From contig JADGQH010000029.1 in NCBI GenBank assembly GCA_017881985.1, positions 1-18,402 of the forward strand: 18,402 nt of DNA, read 5' to 3'. Source of the DNA: Chloroflexota bacterium (GTDB lineage Bacteria; Chloroflexota; Limnocylindria; Limnocylindrales; CSP1-4). The notes under the pieces were generated by a model. It was not told where the DNA came from, did no database searches, and saw only the letters and a program-made list of their open reading frames with translations. The first letter of the stretch is position 1. Each line of letters opens with the position of its first letter. Below are positions 12,926 through 18,402 of the stretch, piece after piece. The position numbers were made by a program, and so were the translations under genes.

Positions 12926-14239
12926 CTACTGGCCGGGGATCGTGGCGTTGACGCCCTGGGCCCACCAATGCATGCACACGGTGCAGGCGGGAGTGCCCGG
13001 CGGGAACTGGTCGAGGTCGGCCTGCGCGAGCTTCGCGCCTGCCGCGACGACCTGCTTGCCGGTGTTGTCGGTGATCGGGCCGGCGAAGACGTCGAACCGG
13101 GTGAACTGGCCCGCGAGCATCTTGGCCAGGGTGTCCTTGACCATCTGGACGTCGGCCGCCGGGAGGTCCTTGATGCCCGGCTGCGGTGTCTGGCCCTGCA
13201 TGAAGCCGAAGAGTCCCAGGGACCCGGTCTCGGCGTCGAAGTACTCGTAGCCGGCGGTATATGTCTTGGCTTTGACCTGCTCCGCGATCCGGGCGTACTC
13301 GGGACCCCACAGCCAGTAGATGGTGGTCAGGCAGTGGTCGACCTTGCACGAGCCGAAGTAGTCGTACGTGACGCCCCACTTGCCCTTCTCCTGGGCGACG
13401 TCGGCCACGGCCGGCGTGTCGGCGCCGGTCAGCACCACGTCAGCGCCCGCGTCGAAGAGCGAGGCCGCGGCGTTCTTCTCCGCGACCGGGTCGTGCCACG
13501 TGTTGATCCAGCGCACGTCCATCGTGCAGTTCGGGCACGTCTTCTTCGCCCCCAGCATGAAGGCGTTGCCCAGGCGGAGCTCCTCCGGGATCGGGAACGT
13601 CGCCATGTAGCCGAGCTTCGGGTTCTTGTCGACCATCGCGCGCGAACCGGCCAGCATGCCGGCGAGGTACTTCATGTCCTCCATGGCGCCCATCAGGTTG
13701 CCGAAGTTCTTGCCGTTGGACTTGTAGCCCGTCAGGTGGAGGAACGTCTGCGTGGGGAACTCCTCGGCGACCGTCGCCATCGGGTCCATGTACCCGAAGC
13801 TGGTGCCGATGATCAAGTCGAAGCCCTTGCGCGCGAGGCTTCGGAAGACCTGCTCGGAGGACGTGCCCTCCGGCACGTTCTCGATGTAGGCGACGTGCGT
13901 GTTCGGCACCTTCTCGCAGAGGTAGACCAGGCCGTCATAGTGGGCCTGGCTCCATCCGCCGTCGTTGTGCGGTCCGATCAGGACCATGGCGACGTTGAAC
14001 TGGCCCGCGACGACGTCCGGGATCTGCGTCCCTGCCGCCGCGCCTGCCTCACACGTCGTGGCGCTCGACGGCGCCGTGCTCGCGCCGGCTGCGGCACTTG
14101 CGCCCGCTGCGGCGCTCGCGCCCGCCGCGGCACTTGCGGCCGCCGCCGGGCTTGGGCTGGCGCCCCCCGACGAGCAGGCGCTGATGATGAGCGCACCCGT
14201 CGCGAGCAGCGACAGTGGCTTCAGGAGTCGGCTGGCCAT
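12926..14239 (-). CDS. BMP-family (nucleoside-type) substrate-binding lipoprotein
   Basis: This 437-residue protein captures the ligand outside the membrane for the importer encoded downstream. Residues 1-22 form a lipoprotein signal with lipobox IISAC (Cys22). A repetitive Ala/Gly/Ser linker spans about 27-60. The BMP domain begins near residue 80 (FNVAMVLIGPHNDGGWSQAHYDGL) and contains IIGTSFGYMD, LTGYKSNGKNFGN, WINTWHDPVAEKNAA and DTPAVADVAQEKG. Besides Cys22 there are eight cysteines (63, 108, 235, 238, 298, 303, 419, 422), three close pairs among them, and the protein ends in a CTVCMHWW-containing tail. I chose ATG 14239: it is directly preceded by a GGAGGAG-type ribosome site and gives a proper signal peptide; GTG 14263 would add eight residues that read through that site. 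Confidence 0.92.
   Translation of the reverse strand: MASRLLKPLSLLATGALIISACSSGGASPSPAAAASAAAGASAAAGASAAAGASTAPSSATTCEAGAAAGTQIPDVVAGQFNVAMVLIGPHNDGGWSQAHYDGLVYLCEKVPNTHVAYIENVPEGTSSEQVFRSLARKGFDLIIGTSFGYMDPMATVAEEFPTQTFLHLTGYKSNGKNFGNLMGAMEDMKYLAGMLAGSRAMVDKNPKLGYMATFPIPEELRLGNAFMLGAKKTCPNCTMDVRWINTWHDPVAEKNAAASLFDAGADVVLTGADTPAVADVAQEKGKWGVTYDYFGSCKVDHCLTTIYWLWGPEYARIAEQVKAKTYTAGYEYFDAETGSLGLFGFMQGQTPQPGIKDLPAADVQMVKDTLAKMLAGQFTRFDVFAGPITDNTGKQVVAAGAKLAQADLDQFPPGTPACTVCMHWWAQGVNATIPGQ
14082..14153. repeat. 18-bp tandem repeat in the lipoprotein linker
   Basis: Three close copies of an 18-base unit (14082-14099, 14100-14117, 14118-14135; core GCTGCGGCRCT) and a degenerate fourth copy (14136-14153) encode repeats of the hexapeptide AGASAA in the linker of the BMP binding protein. 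Near-identical DNA points to slippage expansion; linker length probably varies between strains. Confidence 0.75.
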
Positions 14240-14338
14240 CCTAACGTCCTCTCCTCCGCGCACTCACCTGGCCGATCGGGCTGCTGCTGGCCGTGCGACA
14301 GGGGACGCGACTGCCGCGCAGCGATGGGACCCGTCACC

Positions 14339-14362
14339 GGGTGCGAGCGCACCCAAAGGATA
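14339..14362 (-). promoter_or_regulatory. Candidate promoter and operator of the BMP importer operon
   Basis: Read on the minus strand, TATCCT (14362-14357) is a possible -10 element, putting the start near 14350 and giving a leader of about 110 bases before the ATG at 14239. No good -35 is seen. A palindrome GGGTGCG-AG-CGCACCC (14339-14354, 7-bp arms) sits on the predicted start site, where a repressor could bind. Both calls are tentative. Confidence 0.35.
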
Positions 14363-14417
14363 GCCCTCCGCGACCCGGCCGATGGGTCGCCGGCGTCCGG
14401 CAGGGTTTCGTTTCGGC

Positions 14418-14423
14418 TACCCT
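14418..14423 (+). promoter_or_regulatory. Candidate -10 element of leaderless M16 peptidase operon
   Basis: TACCCT (TAnnnT) ends 6 bases before the GTG at 14430, the same spacing as TATGAT before coaX. There is no recognisable -35 and no Shine-Dalgarno sequence, which fits a leaderless transcript beginning at the GTG. Confidence 0.4.
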
Positions 14424-14429
14424 TCCGCG

Positions 14430-15719
14430 GTGTTCGAACGAACGGCGCTGCCCAACGGGCCACGCGTCATCACTGCGCATCTGGCGGGCGCCCGCTCGTT
14501 CACGGTGGAGGCGCACGTCCTGGCTGGCTCGCGCCACGAGGCCCCGGGACAGGCCGGTTGCGCGCATTTCATGGAGCACCTGACGTTCAAGGGAACGCGG
14601 GCCTATCCGACGACGCGCGCACTCTCCGAGGCGGTGGAGGGGCTCGGCGGCACCTTCAACGCATCGACGGATCGCGAATCGACCGTCTATTACGTCCGCG
14701 TCCCGTCGCGCCACGCGGCAACCGCGATGCAGGTGCTGGGCGAGCTCGTGGTCCGGCCCAACCTCGACGAGGCGGAGATCGAGAACGAGCGGGATGTCAT
14801 CGTCGAGGAGATCCGCTCGTACCTGGACGACCCGGCCGAGCACGTGAACGTCCTCTTCGATCTCGCGATCTTCGACGACACGCCGCTGGGCCGCGAGATC
14901 GCCGGGTCGGAGGAAAGCGTGCGAACGCTCCCGTCGCCGGCCATCCGCGAGTTCTGGCAGACCTACTACCAGCCCTCGAACGTCGTGGTGGCCGCCTCGG
15001 GCGATCTCCCGCACGACGAGGTCGTGGCGCTCGCCGCGCGCTCGTTCGGGTCCGGCGGCGGGACCATTCCCGGCTACCTTCCCGCGCCCGCCATCCCCGC
15101 CGGCGAGCGAAGCCTGCGGGCGTCCCGGCCGTCGACGCAGGCGCAGCTGGTCCTGGGCGTCCCGGCGCTCCCGCGTGATCATCCCGACCAGTGGACGCTC
15201 TCCGTCCTCAACGCGGTGCTCGGCGACGGCATGTCGAGCCGCCTCTTCCTGGAGGTCCGCGAGGAGCTGGGGCTCGCCTACGACGTCGGCAGCTCGATCG
15301 TGGCCTACAGCGACGCGGGCGTCCTGTCCGTCTATGCCGGCGTCGACCCGGGGCGGATCAAGCCCACCATCGCCGCCGTGCTCGCCGAGCTTGCCCGGCT
15401 GCGTGACGAGGACGTTCCCGACCACGAGATGACGAAGGTCAAGGCCTACCTCGCCGGCCGCCTGGAGCTGCGCCTGGACGAGACCCGCTACCTGGCGTCC
15501 TGGGTGGGGACCCAGGAGGCGCTCCACGACCGGGTGATGACCCCGGACGAGGCGCTCGCCGCCATCGAAGCGGTGACCGTCGCCGACGTCCGTGCGCTCG
15601 CAGGGCGGCTCTTCCACGACGACGCGCTGCGCCTTGCCGTGGTGGCACCCGCCGGGAAGGGTCGGGCGCTCGAGTCGACGCTCCGGATCCCGGTTCGCGG
15701 CGCACGGCCCCGCCGATGA
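14430..15719 (+). CDS. M16-family zinc peptidase (processing-peptidase-like)
   Basis: This 429-residue metallopeptidase has the inverted zinc motif HFMEH (46-50; ligands His46 and His50, catalytic Glu49). The third ligand is Glu126 or Glu127 in ENERDVIVEEI, at the usual distance. The C-terminal M16 half keeps GMSSRLFLEVREELGLAYDV with the Arg/Tyr pair that contacts substrate. Like PqqL/YmxG-type bacterial enzymes it is probably cytoplasmic or loosely membrane-associated, as no signal peptide is seen. GTG 14430 gives the typical start MFERTALPNGPRV; an ATG at 14382 would add an Arg-rich 16-residue extension not typical of the family. It overlaps the next gene at ATGA (15716-15719) and heads an operon with a helical protein and ndk. 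Confidence 0.92.
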   Translation: MFERTALPNGPRVITAHLAGARSFTVEAHVLAGSRHEAPGQAGCAHFMEHLTFKGTRAYPTTRALSEAVEGLGGTFNASTDRESTVYYVRVPSRHAATAMQVLGELVVRPNLDEAEIENERDVIVEEIRSYLDDPAEHVNVLFDLAIFDDTPLGREIAGSEESVRTLPSPAIREFWQTYYQPSNVVVAASGDLPHDEVVALAARSFGSGGGTIPGYLPAPAIPAGERSLRASRPSTQAQLVLGVPALPRDHPDQWTLSVLNAVLGDGMSSRLFLEVREELGLAYDVGSSIVAYSDAGVLSVYAGVDPGRIKPTIAAVLAELARLRDEDVPDHEMTKVKAYLAGRLELRLDETRYLASWVGTQEALHDRVMTPDEALAAIEAVTVADVRALAGRLFHDDALRLAVVAPAGKGRALESTLRIPVRGARPRR

Positions 15720-16657
15720 CCCTTCCGATGACTTCGCCGGACGGCGACACAGCGGAAGCGCCTGCCGGCGCCGACGGCCGACTCGCCCGGCTCCACCTCG
15801 GGACCGGCCTCCTGCGCCTCGCTCGCGTCGAGCTCGAGGAGCTGGCGGGCGAGGGCCGCCTGGACGCGGCCGGCGTCCTGGACCTCGCGGAGGCCCGCTG
15901 GCGGACCGGCGATCTGCGCGGCGCCGCCGAGGCGGCCGGCGCATGGCTCGAGGCGGGCGCCGCGACCGGCGAGACCGAGACCGGTGGGCGCGCCGTGGCC
16001 CTGGCCCATGCCCTCGTCGCGGATGCCCTGACGGTCCGGGGCCGCGACGATGAAGCCGCCGCCCACGTGGCGGCAACTCTCGCCGCCCTGGCGCCCGGGC
16101 CTCCCGGGGAGGAGGGATCGCCGGCCGCCGCCCGGTCGGTTTCCAGCGCCCTCGATGCCCTGTTCGCCGGGATCGCACCGCGGGCGGACGCCTGGCCGGC
16201 GTTCGACCTGGGAGACCGGGGCGCGGCGTCCGCGGACCGCGTGTCGGCGGGCGGCGCCGGGCACGTCCAGGCCTTGTACGCGGGATCCTCGACCCCGGAC
16301 CCCATGGCGGCCGCGGATGACCGGCTGGGAGCGGGTGACGACACGGCTGCCGCCGTGCTCCTCATCCTGGCCCTGCGCGCCACGCCGATCCGGGCGCGGG
16401 AGGTCCTGGAACGGGCGGACGCGGCCCTGGCCGCGCGATCGAGCGCCGGGCTCCTCCTCGCTCGCGCCGAGGCCCTCCGCGTCCTCGGCCGCCACGAGGC
16501 GGCCGGCATCGCCTACGCTGTCGCCGACGCATACGCCCGCGGCGTTGCGCCGGCCGTCTCCCCGGCGCCCGGTCCCGATCCGACGGATCCCCCGGTCGAT
16601 CACGACGCCGGCACGGACGCGGCCGCCGCACCCGATCCCGAATGGAGTCCCGAATGA
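15716..16657 (+). CDS. Ala-rich, probably TPR-like helical hypothetical protein
   Basis: I recognise no defined family. The 313-residue protein is very rich in Ala, Arg, Leu and Asp and made of amphipathic helices in pairs (for example [20 protein letters not shown], then [21 protein letters not shown], and later [20 protein letters not shown]). These resemble degenerate tetratricopeptide repeats at about 28-80, 90-125 and 245-280. A flexible Gly/Ala/Asp segment lies between, and the last 40 residues are Pro/Asp-rich. There is no signal or membrane helix. Overlaps with the M16 gene (ATGA) and ndk (ATGA) show it is truly translated with them. A scaffold or partner role is possible. Confidence 0.75.
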   Translation: MTLPMTSPDGDTAEAPAGADGRLARLHLGTGLLRLARVELEELAGEGRLDAAGVLDLAEARWRTGDLRGAAEAAGAWLEAGAATGETETGGRAVALAHALVADALTVRGRDDEAAAHVAATLAALAPGPPGEEGSPAAARSVSSALDALFAGIAPRADAWPAFDLGDRGAASADRVSAGGAGHVQALYAGSSTPDPMAAADDRLGAGDDTAAAVLLILALRATPIRAREVLERADAALAARSSAGLLLARAEALRVLGRHEAAGIAYAVADAYARGVAPAVSPAPGPDPTDPPVDHDAGTDAAAAPDPEWSPE

Positions 16658-17112
16658 CCGAACGCAGCCTCGTCCTCATCAAGCCCGACGGCGTGCAGCG
16701 CCTCCTGGTCGGTCGCGTCATCGCCCGGTTCGAGGATCGCGGCCTGAAGCTTGTCGGGCTGAAGCTCGTCTCGGTCTCGCGCGAGCTCGCGGAGCGCCAC
16801 TACGCGATCCACCGGGACAAGCCCTTCTTCGCCGGGCTCGTCGCCTTCATCACGTCGAGCCCGCTCGTCGCGATGGCAGTGGAGGGTCCGAACGTGATCG
16901 GCGTCGTCCGCTCGATGGTCGGTGCGACCCGCCCCTGGGAAGCCGCCCCGGGAACCATCCGCGGCGACTTCGCGCTGGAGGTTTCGCAGAACCTGATCCA
17001 CGCGTCCGACGGACTCGAGACCGCCACCGCCGAGCTCGACCTCTGGTTCCCCGAGGGGATTCTTGCCTACCCCCGCGAGATCGACCGCTGGGCGCTCGCG
17101 CCGAACGGCTGA
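16654..17112 (+). CDS. ndk: Nucleoside diphosphate kinase
   Basis: Ndk transfers the gamma phosphate of ATP to nucleoside diphosphates through a phosphohistidine. The 152-residue length is standard. Conserved residues are present: Lys10 (IKPDGV), Tyr50, Arg86, Thr92, the PGTIRGDFA loop (99-107, Arg103), Asn113 and catalytic His116 in NLIHASDG. The usual HGSD is HASD here, a mild variant known in other Ndk proteins. The GGAG site (16644-16647) and ATGA overlap with the previous gene support ATG 16654 over the GTG-type start at 16642. The TGA stop lies inside a 13-bp hairpin shared with the convergent gene. Confidence 0.96.
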   Translation: MTERSLVLIKPDGVQRLLVGRVIARFEDRGLKLVGLKLVSVSRELAERHYAIHRDKPFFAGLVAFITSSPLVAMAVEGPNVIGVVRSMVGATRPWEAAPGTIRGDFALEVSQNLIHASDGLETATAELDLWFPEGILAYPREIDRWALAPNG

Positions 17113-17136
17113 TCAGCCGCCGGGGCTGATCAGCCG
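17106..17136. terminator. Bidirectional hairpin containing both convergent stop codons
   Basis: A 13-bp perfect stem with a 5-base GCCGG loop. Each arm holds a copy of the 12-base self-palindrome GGCTGATCAGCC (17107-17118 and 17124-17135). The ndk stop TGA (17110-17112) pairs exactly with the opposing gene's stop (TCA, 17130-17132). No U-run follows on either side. The structure is far beyond chance and most likely terminates or protects both transcripts. Confidence 0.75.
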
Positions 17137-18402
17137 CCCACGAGCGGACGCAGCGATGGGAGCGCCGGCCCGGCGGCTCGTGCAGCGGCGTCGATGCCGA
17201 ACGCCCCGACCGCGGTGAGGAGCGCCAGCCCCGCGAGCAGGATCACCACGAACGCCCGGAGGGGCACGCGGTTGAGCTCGAGCGCCGGGCGTGCGTCCCG
17301 GCCGATCGTGGCGGCGAGCCCGCGCAGTCGACCCGGCAGCGAGCTCGCGGCGGCTCGCGCGCGAACAGACGGGGATCCGGGAGCGGCCGTGCCGGGAGAC
17401 GCCGGGGTTGCGGGTCCGGAGGTCCCGCCCGAAGGTCGTCCCGGGAGTCGCGGCAGCTCGCCGACGGCCCCGGCCACGATCGCGGACGGGCGGCCGGCGC
17501 CGACCACCAGCAGGCGGCAGATCGCGACGCCGGTCCCGAGCGAGCCCGCGTAGGCGAGCAGGAGCGCGGGCCCGGCGGTCGCGGATTGCAGGATCGCGAG
17601 CCGCGCATCCCACGCCAGGAGGCCCGGCCAGCCCACGACCGCCAGGAGGATCGCGGCGAGCGCGACGCCCAGCGACGGCGCCCGGCGCAGCCAGCCCGCC
17701 GTGTCGCGGAGGCGGCCGGTCCCGAAGGCGGCATGGAACGCGATCGTCCAGCCGATCAGGGCCGTCCTCGTCGTCGCGAAGACGAGCACCCATGCGCGTG
17801 CGGCGTCGCGCGCCGCAGGGTCAAGCGCCGCGAGGGCGAGGAGCGCGATGCCCGCGTCCGCCACGACCGTGTATGCGACGACGTGGTCGACCTCGTCCTG
17901 GATGAGCGCGGCGACCGCCCCGAGCAGGAGCGTCATGAGCGCCAGGGTCACGATCATGGCCCGCTCCAGGCCCAGCGCCTCCGAGGACGGACCCAGCGCA
18001 ACCGGCGCCCAGCCGAGGATCACGATGCCCCAGGCTGCCGGCAGCCACGCGGCGAGGATCGGCAGCGCGCTGGACGGCGTCGCGTCGGACAGTCGCGAAA
18101 CGCGGGCGTGCAACGGGATCGCCCCGAATCGATGCGCCAGGACGAGCGCCATCCCGAGGAGCACGAGCGCGGCCGCGGCCGGCTCGGCGGGCACGGGACC
18201 CGCTCCCGTCGCGGCCGCGGTACGGGGCACGATCGCGGCGGTCCCCGGCATGATCCCGGCCGCGACCAGGCCGACGACCACGCTCGTCGTGGCGCCCCGC
18301 AGCTCGCGCGCGAGGGCCCGGACGCGCGACGGCGCGGCCGGGCTCCCGAGCGCCAGCGCGCTCGCGGCCACGGTGGCGGCGGCCGCGCCGAGGAGTGCGG
18401 GC
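17130..18402 (-). CDS. Divergent complex I/Mrp antiporter-like membrane subunit (5' truncated)
   Basis: The frame remains open to the window edge with membrane-like sequence, so the start lies outside; GTG 18371 is probably internal. About 423 residues are visible, with eight or more hydrophobic segments. The order RFGAIPLHARVSRLSDATPSSAL, then DEVDHVVAYTVVADAGIALLAL, then GWPGLLAWDARLAIL mirrors proton-translocating subunits such as NuoN/NuoL (PFH..PDA..AP, KRLLAYSS..H.G, GIPP..GF..K). Unusually there is no lysine at all, and the conserved Lys and His of the second motif are Asp/Ala-type residues. A Gly/Pro/Ser-rich loop (about 308-345 counted from GTG 18371) precedes a final single membrane helix. 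It may be a non-pumping or diverged member of a complex encoded upstream. Confidence 0.72.
   Translation of the reverse strand, partial: PALLGAAAATVAASALALGSPAAPSRVRALARELRGATTSVVVGLVAAGIMPGTAAIVPRTAAATGAGPVPAEPAAAALVLLGMALVLAHRFGAIPLHARVSRLSDATPSSALPILAAWLPAAWGIVILGWAPVALGPSSEALGLERAMIVTLALMTLLLGAVAALIQDEVDHVVAYTVVADAGIALLALAALDPAARDAARAWVLVFATTRTALIGWTIAFHAAFGTGRLRDTAGWLRRAPSLGVALAAILLAVVGWPGLLAWDARLAILQSATAGPALLLAYAGSLGTGVAICRLLVVGAGRPSAIVAGAVGELPRLPGRPSGGTSGPATPASPGTAAPGSPSVRARAAASSLPGRLRGLAATIGRDARPALELNRVPLRAFVVILLAGLALLTAVGAFGIDAAARAAGPALPSLRPLVGG

Noticed and set aside
14082..14153. Short tandem repeats as a CRISPR array
   Set aside because: The units are contiguous without spacers, in frame within a coding region, and encode an Ala/Gly/Ser linker.
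14240..14263. GTG 14263 as start of the BMP lipoprotein
   Set aside because: It would add eight residues encoded by the purine-rich ribosome site; ATG 14239 gives a normal signal peptide.
11508..15178. Long plus-strand frames (580 and 736 codons) opposite the importer operon
   Set aside because: They are shadows of the ATPase and binding-protein genes, with no family motif and no ribosome site; the second also runs into the M16 gene in another frame.

Overview
The window is a stretch of very G+C-rich bacterial chromosome (roughly 70% by eye). It is densely packed with genes on both strands, and most genes within an operon overlap by 1 to 4 bases (GTGA, ATGA or TGATG junctions). Gene content, Ala/Ser/Pro-rich lipoprotein linkers, leaderless-looking starts and the CoaBC sequence variants suggest a Chloroflexota lineage, perhaps Limnocylindria/Ellin6529-like. 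This is inference from memory of such genomes and not proven here. I see no rRNA, tRNA, CRISPR array, transposase or phage gene.

Layout. (1) 2-859 (+): 5'-truncated BioD-like/DRTGG-domain protein. (2) 906-3461 (+): four-gene operon with a winged-helix regulator, a 66-residue PLDc_N membrane protein, an ABC ATPase and an ABC-2 permease. It resembles the Bacillus yxlEFG module with a DNA-binding regulator in front, and it starts from a near-consensus promoter with a perfect 10-bp palindrome over the start codon. (3) 8520 down to 3489 (-): coenzyme A operon coaX-coaBC-panB-panC, followed by a DUF4349 lipoprotein. It carries most steps from ketoisovalerate and pantothenate to 4'-phosphopantetheine; panE and panD are not in the window. 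(4) 8733-9164 (+): unrecognised 143-residue protein behind a structured leader, divergent from coaX. (5) 14239 down to 9182 (-): complete BMP-family (nucleoside-type) ABC importer with lipoprotein, double ATPase and two permeases. (6) 14430-17112 (+): M16 zinc peptidase, Ala-rich helical protein and nucleoside diphosphate kinase, translationally coupled. (7) 18402 down to 17130 (-): 5'-truncated, lysine-free relative of complex I/Mrp antiporter-like subunits.

How it fits together. The CoA operon and Ndk are housekeeping metabolism. The BMP importer probably supplies nucleosides. The 906-3461 operon looks like a self-regulated export or membrane-stress module. No clear new defence or mobile system is present. 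The most noteworthy signals are regulatory: the start-codon operator, leaderless promoter architecture, stem-loops that pair the stop codons of two convergent genes with each other, a 15-bp intercistronic hairpin after the binding-protein gene, and a multi-hairpin leader before the 143-residue gene.
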